DNA of 64,000 nt from GCA-002722245 sp038154685 (GTDB taxonomy: Bacteria; Bacteroidota; Bacteroidia; Flavobacteriales_C; GCA-002722245): the NCBI GenBank assembly GCA_038154685.1, contig JAYPYW010000002.1, positions 1 to 64,000 on the forward strand, read 5' to 3'. Below are positions 55,269-62,166 of the stretch, piece after piece (the first letter of the stretch is position 1; every line of letters begins with the position of its first letter). The translations under genes and the position numbers were made by a program. Under the pieces are notes generated by a model. It saw nothing but the letters and a program-made list of their open reading frames with translations, was not told the origin of the DNA and made no database searches.

Positions 55269-56060
55269 TTAGGTTAAATCTTGCTTTAAAAGCTCGAATA
55301 ATTGAGACTCATTTTCTCGTTTCAAATAAGGGTATCCCACCTTTGAAAGATACAACCCATTGGGAGGAGCAATTTTCAAATTAGTTATATCTCTTGGGTT
55401 TAATAGATAATCCTCAAACTCTTCAACTGTAATTTGTTTCCTGCCCACTTTTAATAATCCAGCTATTAATATTCGATTCATCCCTTTTAAGAATCTATCA
55501 CCAGTAATTGAAAACCTTAAGCGACCTTTTTTATCGTCTATAAAAAGTTCCGATCTAGTAATATCACATTTTGTATGATTATGTACTTCGGGTTGCAAAC
55601 AGAATGCTCTGAAGTTTATATAATTCTTTACAATTGATGCTGCACTTTGCATCAATTCAAAATTTAATGCTTCATAATTAAATAGGGTACTATACTTATC
55701 TAGAAACGGATCTGGTTTTGTGTGCAAAAAATAATCATATGATCTACTTTCTGCATCGTACCTGCAATGCTTATCATCTTCAACCTCTATCACCTCAAAT
55801 AATGAAATTGATGTTGGTAAATGCTGGTTAAGGACAAATTTCACATCAAAGGTTGGTTTTTCATTTAGTTCTACATGAAAGAAATACTGACTCGCATGAA
55901 CGCCTTTATCTGTTCTTCCGCAACCAAAAACTGTGATTTTCATTTTAAATACCTTTTCCAGTTTTTGCTCCAAGTCCTGCTGGATTGTAAATGAATTTGG
56001 TTGCCATTGCCATCCCGAGTACCTAGAACCATCATAAGCGATATGGAAAAATAAGCGCAT
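55269..56060 (-). CDS. truA: tRNA pseudouridine(38-40) synthase
   Basis: 263 residues. It makes pseudouridine at positions 38-40 of the anticodon stem. The catalytic aspartate is in CGCGRTDKGVHA-type FGCGRTDKGVHA. Substrate blocks SYDYFLHT and FLKGMNRILIAGLLKVG are conserved. The start ATG at 56060 faces the TonB-like gene, with only 36 bases between. Confidence 0.95.
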   Translation of the reverse strand: MRLFFHIAYDGSRYSGWQWQPNSFTIQQDLEQKLEKVFKMKITVFGCGRTDKGVHASQYFFHVELNEKPTFDVKFVLNQHLPTSISLFEVIEVEDDKHCRYDAESRSYDYFLHTKPDPFLDKYSTLFNYEALNFELMQSAASIVKNYINFRAFCLQPEVHNHTKCDITRSELFIDDKKGRLRFSITGDRFLKGMNRILIAGLLKVGRKQITVEEFEDYLLNPRDITNLKIAPPNGLYLSKVGYPYLKRENESQLFELLKQDLT

Positions 56061-56084
56061 CGTTCAAAATTAAGCTTTCTTGGT

Positions 56085-56092
56085 TAGCTTTG
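56085..56092 (+). promoter_or_regulatory. Candidate -7 box TAGCTTTG very close to ATG
   Basis: It matches TAnnTTTG and ends 4 bases before the ATG at 56097. Transcription would begin at or next to the start codon, so the mRNA may be leaderless. Confidence 0.4.
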
Positions 56093-56096
56093 TAAC

Positions 56097-56561
56097 ATGA
56101 GATTATTTTTGTTGAACTTACTTTTATTATCGGTCACTTTAGGATTTTCGCAATCTGTTGATAGACCTTTAACTTTTGTAAAGGAAATGCCATACTTCCC
56201 AGAATGTAAGGGCAGAAACAATAGCGAAAGGGATATTTGTACCCGAAAAAAAATCAGTACATATATCTCTCTAAACTTTGTTTATCCGGAAGAAGCCCGA
56301 GAAAAGAATATCCAAGGAACTGTTTATGTCCAATTTGTGGTAAATACTTTAGGTAAGGTAGAACAGGTTAAAGTTAAAAAAGGTGTTCACCCATTGTTAG
56401 ACGATGCTGCTGTAAAAGCGGTTAAAAAATTACCCGTTTTTGTTCCTGGAAAACAACTCGAAAAACCTGTTGCTATAATTTATTCTTTGCCCGTAAAGGT
56501 TTCGTTTGACGAATCACCTACTGAAAAAAGAAAGGCAAAAAGAGAAAAGCGAAAAGGATAA
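56097..56561 (+). CDS. Exported TonB C-terminal domain protein
   Basis: 154 residues. A signal peptide ends LGFSQ. The rest is a TonB-type C-terminal domain: YPEEAREKNIQGTVYVQFVV, then GKVEQVKVKKGVHPLLDDAA and AVKKLPVFVPGKQ. No membrane anchor or Pro-rich rod is present, so it is not a standard TonB. The short lysine-rich tail could help contact. It may modulate TonB function in the periplasm. Confidence 0.8.
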   Translation: MRLFLLNLLLLSVTLGFSQSVDRPLTFVKEMPYFPECKGRNNSERDICTRKKISTYISLNFVYPEEAREKNIQGTVYVQFVVNTLGKVEQVKVKKGVHPLLDDAAVKAVKKLPVFVPGKQLEKPVAIIYSLPVKVSFDESPTEKRKAKREKRKG

Positions 56562-56562
56562 A

Positions 56563-56590
56563 AAAAGCCCCACATAACTGTGAGGCTTTT
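56563..56590. terminator. Bidirectional terminator between TonB-like gene and rng
   Basis: AAAAGCC and CACA pair with TGTG and GGCTTTT around TAAC, with one mismatch. The minus strand follows with seven T; the plus strand has TTTTATATTTT. Confidence 0.8.
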
Positions 56591-56595
56591 ATATT

Positions 56596-58146
56596 TTAAA
56601 CATCTAATTCCTTTCCATCAGGATCGTAAAAATGATATTCTAGAATCTCGTTTTCGAACATTGGTAAAATTTCCAATTTCGCTCCAATTCTTTTTTGGAT
56701 CTTTTTCTTCTCATTTGAAAAGAATCCTTTAGTTAAATACGATTCAACGTAAGGGTGAACAGAAACTCTTAATTTAGATAGGCCTTTAGACTTAACCAAT
56801 GAGCTTGCTTGTCCTTCCATTGTTTGAACTAAATTAATACTAGCGTCAACTTTTCCAGATCCAGTACAAGAAGGACAAACCTCTGTTGTTACAACTTTAG
56901 TTGCCGGACGAACCCTCTGACGCGTAATTTCAATTAATCCAAACTTACTTGGTGGGGTTAAACTGTGTTTCGCACGATCATCTTTCATGCAATCCTTCAT
57001 ATGCTGAAAAAGCTTCTTTCTGTTAGCCGGCTTTTTCATATCAATGAAATCAACAACAATAATTCCTCCCATATCTCTCAACCTCAATTGGCGTGCAACT
57101 TCTTCTGCAGCCTCAAGGTTAACAGCTAATGCATTTTCTTCTTGGTTGGCGTTTTCATGAGAACGGTTTCCAGAGTTTACATCAATAACGTGACATGCCT
57201 CTGTATGTTCAATCACCAAATAAACACCACTTTTAGAGGTAACAGTTTGTCCAAATGATTGTTTGATTTCCTTTGAAATTTTGAAGTGCTCAAAAATCGG
57301 CAATCTACCATCATATAAACTAACAATCCCTCTCTTTTTAGGAGCCTTTTCTTCGATATAATCACTTACTTCATTAAAAAGCGTTTCATCATCAACATGA
57401 ATCGCTTCGAATGAACTATTGAATACATCTCTTAAAATTGCTGAAGTACGGCTTAATTCTCCTAAAACCCTATCCGCAACTTTTGCAGATTTTAAGTTAG
57501 TATGAATGTTATCCCACTTCGAAAGTAGATCCTCTAAATCCTTTTGAAGCTCAGCCACTTTCTTATCCTGAGCATTTGTTCGTACAATTACTCCGAAATT
57601 TTTAGGCTTAATACTTTTGATTAACTTTTTTAGTCGATCTTTTTCCTTCCTGTTTCCAATTCTTTGTGAGACTGAAACTCTTTCGGAAAAAGGAACTAAA
57701 ACTAAATACCTTCCTGGGATGGAAAGCTCGGAACCAATTCTTGGTCCTTTGGTACTAATAGGCTCTTTAGCTACTTGAACAAGAACTTCTTGCCCAGCAT
57801 CTAAAACTTCGCTCATTGTACCAGTTTTTTCTATATCCGCTTCACTTTTAAAGTAAAGCAGATTACTGGTTTTCTCCTTACCCTCTCTCGTTCGTTTAAC
57901 AAACTTATTTAAGGATAATACTTGTGGTCCTAAATCAAAATAATGAAGGAACGCGTCCTTCTCGTATCCTACATCAACAAAAGCTGCATTTAAACTAGGA
58001 AGTACTTTTCTTACTTTACCTAAGTAAATATCTCCTACAGCAAACTTTGTGTCTTTAGGTTCTTTATGCAGCTCCACTAACTGCTTATCCTTAAGTAATG
58101 CTATTAAAACTTCTGAGGGTGTAGAACTTAATACTAATTCGTACAC
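56596..58146 (-). CDS. rng: Ribonuclease E/G family protein
   Basis: 516 residues, GTG start at 58146. It has an N-terminal S1-like domain (KFAVGDIYLGKVRKVLPSLN, AFVDVGYEKDAFLHY), the DxxSGN metal motif (CHVIDVNSGN), GGIIVVDFIDM and the Zn-link CPSCTGSG. It matches RNase G in length and domain order, which processes 16S rRNA and turns over mRNA. A 9-base hairpin lies 31 bases upstream of the start. The upstream genes are the 29-residue basic protein and HU. Confidence 0.92.
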   Translation of the reverse strand: MYELVLSSTPSEVLIALLKDKQLVELHKEPKDTKFAVGDIYLGKVRKVLPSLNAAFVDVGYEKDAFLHYFDLGPQVLSLNKFVKRTREGKEKTSNLLYFKSEADIEKTGTMSEVLDAGQEVLVQVAKEPISTKGPRIGSELSIPGRYLVLVPFSERVSVSQRIGNRKEKDRLKKLIKSIKPKNFGVIVRTNAQDKKVAELQKDLEDLLSKWDNIHTNLKSAKVADRVLGELSRTSAILRDVFNSSFEAIHVDDETLFNEVSDYIEEKAPKKRGIVSLYDGRLPIFEHFKISKEIKQSFGQTVTSKSGVYLVIEHTEACHVIDVNSGNRSHENANQEENALAVNLEAAEEVARQLRLRDMGGIIVVDFIDMKKPANRKKLFQHMKDCMKDDRAKHSLTPPSKFGLIEITRQRVRPATKVVTTEVCPSCTGSGKVDASINLVQTMEGQASSLVKSKGLSKLRVSVHPYVESYLTKGFFSNEKKKIQKRIGAKLEILPMFENEILEYHFYDPDGKELDV

Positions 58147-58176
58147 GATGATCAGATTTATGTATAAATAGAATAT

Positions 58177-58200
58177 GCTAGCCCCTGCAAAGGAACTAGC
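58177..58200 (-). promoter_or_regulatory. Hairpin upstream of rng
   Basis: On the minus strand GCTAGTTCC and GGGGCTAGC form a 9-base stem with two G-U pairs around TTTGCA. It ends 31 bases before the rng GTG. No T-run follows, so it is not a terminator. It may be a processing or autoregulatory site. Confidence 0.45.
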
Positions 58201-58235
58201 AACAATTAATTAAGGAAAGAATAAGAAGAAGTATA

Positions 58236-58325
58236 TTACTTCTTCTTATGTCTGTTTTTTCTTAATCTCTTTTTACGCTTGTGCGTAGCCATCTTATGTC
58301 TTTTTCTTTTCTTTCCGCTTGGCAT
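58236..58325 (-). CDS. 29-residue basic protein of the COX24/bS22-like type
   Basis: It reads MPSGKKRKRHKMATHKRKK, then RLRKNRHKKK, 29 residues. It has a tight run of Lys, Arg and His and no acidic residues. It resembles small AURKAIP1/COX24-domain proteins, relatives of mitochondrial mS38 and the mycobacterial ribosomal protein bS22. A ribosomal role is therefore likely, but not shown. It lies between HU (44 bases upstream) and rng (89 bases downstream). Confidence 0.85.
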   Translation of the reverse strand: MPSGKKRKRHKMATHKRKKRLRKNRHKKK

Positions 58326-58369
58326 AATTTTTTAATTTAAACGTTTGTAAAATATTATTAATCAGCTAA

Positions 58370-58660
58370 TTACTTAACTGTAGTCTCACTCTTCACTTTG
58401 TCAACGAAAACTTTCGCAGGCTTGAATGCTGGTACGAAGTGTTCTGGAATAATGATCGTAGTATTTTTAGAGATGTTTCTTCCTGTTTTTTGTGCTCTTT
58501 TCTTAACAATGAAGCTTCCAAAACCTCTTAAATATACGTTCTCACCTTCTGTTAAAGACGCTTTTACTGATTTCATAAACGCTTCAACTGTTGCTTGAAC
58601 TGCTACTTTTTCAATTCCTGTCTTCTCCGAAATTTCATTCACGATATCCGCCTTGGTCAT
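58370..58660 (-). CDS. HU/IHF family DNA-binding protein
   Basis: 96 residues. The HU fold is intact: MTKADIVNEISEKTGI at the dimer helix, LRGFGSFIVKKRAQKTGRN at the arm, and PAFKPAKVFVDKV at the C-terminal helix. It bends and packages DNA. A TAAATTTG box (58724-58731) lies upstream on the minus strand. It is the first gene of a unit with the 29-residue protein and rng. Confidence 0.92.
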   Translation of the reverse strand: MTKADIVNEISEKTGIEKVAVQATVEAFMKSVKASLTEGENVYLRGFGSFIVKKRAQKTGRNISKNTTIIIPEHFVPAFKPAKVFVDKVKSETTVK

Positions 58661-58723
58661 CTCTTCTGTAATTTATTTATTTATAATTTTATTGCTGACT
58701 TCCGTTTTTTTCAAACGGGGGTG

Positions 58724-58731
58724 CAAATTTA
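58724..58731 (-). promoter_or_regulatory. Candidate -7 box TAAATTTG for HU gene
   Basis: It matches TAnnTTTG on the minus strand. A small hairpin (CCGTTT/AAACGG, 58702-58718) would lie in the mRNA leader. Confidence 0.45.
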
Positions 58732-58804
58732 CATGATTTCTTTCGGTTATGGAAGAAAAAAAATGACTTTTTTCTGTTAACTGTTTCAAAACTAATAATT
58801 TGAC

Positions 58805-59771
58805 TTGGAAAACTTTAGCGAAAAACTAAGGGATTGGTACAAAGAAAACAAAAGGGATTTACCCTGGAGACATACCTCAAACCCTTTTAAAATATGGCTT
58901 TCAGAAATAATGCTCCAACAAACGAGAGTGGAACAAGGGATGAGTTATTATTTAAAATTTACCGAAAGGTTTAATGACGTTAAGGACCTTGCTGAAGCTT
59001 CTGAGGATGAAGTATTAAGCATGTGGCAAGGATTAGGGTATTACAGTAGAGGGAGAAATCTAAGGAAGGCTGCCATCCAGGTTATGGAGGAATTTGAAGG
59101 GCAATTCCCAACTAACTCTACCGACCTTAAAAAATTGAAAGGCGTTGGAGATTACAGCGCTGCGGCTATTGCCAGTTTCTCCAGTAATGAAAAAATAGCT
59201 GTTGTTGATGGGAATGTTTACCGCGTTTTATCACGAATTTTTGGGATTTCTACTCCCATCGACTCAACACAAGGAAAAAAGGAATTCAATAGTTTAGCGA
59301 ACGAACTAATTTCTGAAAACCACCCTGGAGAACACAACCAAGCAATTATGGAGTTTGGTGCGTTGCATTGTACGCCCAAAAAACCAGGATGTAATAATTG
59401 CATGTGAAGCTTTTAATAATCAAACCGTTTTTAACCTTCCTGTAAAAAGCAAAAAAATTAAACGAAAAAATAGGTTTTTTAATTTTTATTTATCAATTAA
59501 AAAAAACAAAATTCTGCTAGAAAAAAGAGACGAAAGTGGTATATGGGCAAACATGTATCAATTACCTCTTGAGGAGACAAAATCAGCTAAGCAAGAGTAT
59601 GGAATTATCTATGAAACCAAGCACGTACTAACCCATCAAGACTTGTTTTGCACTTTTTTTAAGGATGATAATCCTGACGAAACAAATAGAGAATGGGTAA
59701 AACTATCTGAGCTCCATAGTTATGCTTTACCAGTAGTTATTGATAAGTTTTTAAAGCAATATTTCAAATAA
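58805..59771 (+). pseudogene. mutY: MutY adenine glycosylase, broken by a net 14-base loss in the iron-sulfur loop
   Basis: MutY removes adenine paired with 8-oxoguanine. The N-terminal frame (TTG start at 58805) has the HhH motif GVGDYSAAA, the catalytic Asp in VVDGNVYRV and SEIMLQQTRVEQ. It stops at 59407 after three of the four Fe-S cysteines (TGT 59369, TGT 59390, TGC 59399). The remainder, including the fourth Cys (TGT 59403) and the C-terminal 8-oxoG-recognition domain (LPVKSKKIKRKNRFF), is in another frame. The family spacing C-x6-C-x2-C-x5-C needs 15 bases between the third and fourth Cys, and only one remains. It could be a real mutation or an assembly error. Confidence 0.88.
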
Positions 59772-59817
59772 GCCAAGAGCAATTACTATATTAGTTTAGC
59801 AATTTAATTAACCACAC

Positions 59818-60258
59818 ATGGCAGGAGTAAACAAAGTAATTTTAGTAGGGAATTTAGGAAAGGATCCTGAAGTAAGACATTTAGAAAACGGGACCACGGT
59901 AGCCAACTTCCCAATCGCTACTTCTGAAAGTTATAAGGACAGAGAAGGTAACCGTGTGGATCAAACTGAGTGGCACAATGTGGTGGTTTGGAGAAAATTA
60001 GCTGAGATTGCAGAAAGTTATCTTAAAAAAGGAAGTCAGATTTACCTTGAAGGAAAATTAAGAACCCGTTCATGGGATGATCCACAAGGAAACAAAAGAT
60101 ACACAACTGAAGTTGTTGCCGATACATTTACAATGTTAGGTAAAAGAGAGGATGCAGGAGGAATGCAAGGAGGTGCAAATTATCAAGCACCAAGTGCTCC
60201 TCAAAACAACGCAGCGGCTAATAATACCGTTGAAGAGGAAGACGATTTACCATTTTAA
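59818..60258 (+). CDS. ssb: Single-stranded DNA-binding protein
   Basis: 146 residues. The OB fold opens MAGVNKVILVGNLGKDPEVR, with TEWHNVVVWRKLAEIAESYL. A flexible linker ends in the acidic tip EEEDDLPF that recruits partner enzymes. It covers single-stranded DNA in replication and repair. Neighbours mutY and gldE keep a conserved order. Confidence 0.96.
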   Translation: MAGVNKVILVGNLGKDPEVRHLENGTTVANFPIATSESYKDREGNRVDQTEWHNVVVWRKLAEIAESYLKKGSQIYLEGKLRTRSWDDPQGNKRYTTEVVADTFTMLGKREDAGGMQGGANYQAPSAPQNNAAANNTVEEEDDLPF

Positions 60259-60268
60259 TTTATAGCTC

Positions 60269-61606
60269 TTGGAGGACCCCGATAGTTTTAGTTTAGGATT
60301 AAATTTTCTTGCACAAGTTGTGCCTTCAATCTCCATTAATTGGATTTACATTGGAGGAATGATAATTGGCATGTTGCTTTTGCTCGCAGCATCGGCTTTT
60401 ATTTCGGCCTCGGAGGTAGCCTTTTTTTCACTCGAAAAAATAGACATTGAAGAACTTGATGCAGAAGATGCTTCTAAGGCTGGCCAGATTAAGCAAATCT
60501 TAAGTGAACCAGACAGGCTTTTAGCCACAATCCTTATTGTAAACAACACAGTGAATATTGGATTAGTTTTACTGTCGACTGTTTTCATGGATAAACTTCA
60601 GGTTTATTTTGAGGCCCCAGAGTGGGCATTATTTTTAATTCAAGTTGTTGGAATTACTGCCTTAATTTTAATATTCGGTGAAATAATTCCGAAGGTTTAT
60701 GCTACGCAAAAGCGTAAAAGTCTATCAAGAATGATGGCAGGATACATCCAATTTTTTGGAAAACTATCCTATTTTCCGGCTAAAGCTTTAGCAGGGATTT
60801 CTAAACTATTTGATGATCGAATTAAAACCGAAAACAAGAATTTAAGCGTAGACGAATTATCTGAGGTACATGAAATTGTGCAGAACAAAGCAAGCAAGCA
60901 GGAGCAAAAAATGCTTGATGGAATCTTAGAAATCGGTCAAACTGAGGCAAAACAAGTTATGGTTCCACGAATGGACATGACTGCTATTTCAGTGGATGCT
61001 AGCTATTCAGATCTGCTAAAAATTATTAATGAAGAAGGTGTATCAAGAATTCCTGTTTTTGAAGAATCGATTGATAAAATTAAAGGTGTTCTTTATATCA
61101 AGGATCTTATTCCTACCCTAAATGATAATCTTACTGAGTTTGATTGGCAAAAACTAATTCGTCAACCTTATTTTGTGCCAGAAACCAAAAAGCTAGATGA
61201 CCTTCTTGCTGAATTTCAAAATAAGAAAATCCATCTTGCTTTAGTAGTTGATGAATATGGGGGTGTTGAAGGACTTGTAACCTTAGAAGATATCATTGAG
61301 GAAATTGTTGGAGATATTAAGGATGAATTTGATAATGACGAAGAAATGGAATACTCCATTTTAGGTGATGGAAAATACATTTTTAATGGAAAAGTTCCTT
61401 TACTAGACGTTTATAGAGTTTTAGATGTTGAAGGAGAGAAATTTGATGAAATTAAAGGGGAAGCAGAAACTATTGCAGGGTTGATTTTAGAAATAAAAGG
61501 CGGTTTCCCTAAGAAGGGTGAAATAATAAAACTAGAGAATTACGAGTTTACTATTGAACATGTAGATAAACGTAGAATACACAGAATAAAATTAGAGGTT
61601 AAATGA
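60269..61606 (+). CDS. gldE: Gliding motility-associated membrane protein GldE
   Basis: 445 residues, TTG start at 60269. A CNNM/DUF21 membrane domain (helices in about 25-170) is followed by two CBS domains (including VMVPRMDMTAISVDAS and GVLYIKDLIPTL) and a CorC/HlyC C-terminal domain (LVTLEDIIEEIVGDIKDEFD). This is the GldE architecture, and the ssb-gldE-gldD order matches known gliding loci. It ends 4 bases inside gldD. It may support T9SS assembly, perhaps by metal handling. Confidence 0.92.
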   Translation: MEDPDSFSLGLNFLAQVVPSISINWIYIGGMIIGMLLLLAASAFISASEVAFFSLEKIDIEELDAEDASKAGQIKQILSEPDRLLATILIVNNTVNIGLVLLSTVFMDKLQVYFEAPEWALFLIQVVGITALILIFGEIIPKVYATQKRKSLSRMMAGYIQFFGKLSYFPAKALAGISKLFDDRIKTENKNLSVDELSEVHEIVQNKASKQEQKMLDGILEIGQTEAKQVMVPRMDMTAISVDASYSDLLKIINEEGVSRIPVFEESIDKIKGVLYIKDLIPTLNDNLTEFDWQKLIRQPYFVPETKKLDDLLAEFQNKKIHLALVVDEYGGVEGLVTLEDIIEEIVGDIKDEFDNDEEMEYSILGDGKYIFNGKVPLLDVYRVLDVEGEKFDEIKGEAETIAGLILEIKGGFPKKGEIIKLENYEFTIEHVDKRRIHRIKLEVK

Positions 61607-62166
61607 TAAGGTTAATATTTGCTTTCACAATTAGTACTTTAATTCTATCTAGTTGCTCAGACGACCCAATGCCAAAGCCACATGGGTATCCTAGATTAGA
61701 TATTCCTGAAAAAGGATATAGTTTATGGCAAAGTGATTGTTCGTTTGAATTTAAAAAACCAAATGCAGCTGCTATAGAATATCCTGGAGATGATTCTTGT
61801 TTCTTTAACATTTCCTACCCAATGCTTAATGCCAAATTGCATTGCTCTTATTTTGCTGTAAATGGGCATTTAAAGGATATTATAGATCAGGAGTACAAAT
61901 TAAGGGAAAAGCACAACCAATTTTCCACAAGTGTTCAAGAAAGAGTTTATCATAACGATGATAAGAAGGTAAACGCACTTTTATTCAACATATCAGGAAC
62001 ACAAGCGGCAACCCCTTTACAATTTTTTATTACCGACAGTGTGAATCACTTCTTCAGGGGAACCCTATATTTTAATACCACTCCTAATAATGATTCGTTG
62101 GCTCCAGCAATTAATTTTATAAGAGCCGATGTAGATACTTTAGTAGAAACTTTCAACTGGAATTAA
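61603..62166 (+). CDS. gldD: Gliding motility lipoprotein GldD
   Basis: 187 residues. The SpII signal ends LILSSC, and the mature start DDPMPKPHGYPRLDIP is a GldD hallmark. GldD is a lipoprotein needed for gliding and T9SS function in Flavobacterium johnsoniae. It overlaps gldE by 4 bases and the convergent kinase gene by 4 bases. Confidence 0.92.
   Translation: MIRLIFAFTISTLILSSCSDDPMPKPHGYPRLDIPEKGYSLWQSDCSFEFKKPNAAAIEYPGDDSCFFNISYPMLNAKLHCSYFAVNGHLKDIIDQEYKLREKHNQFSTSVQERVYHNDDKKVNALLFNISGTQAATPLQFFITDSVNHFFRGTLYFNTTPNNDSLAPAINFIRADVDTLVETFNWN

Noticed and set aside
59402..59407. Programmed frameshift in mutY
   Set aside because: A slip cannot replace the five missing residues of the cysteine spacing, and no slippery site was seen.
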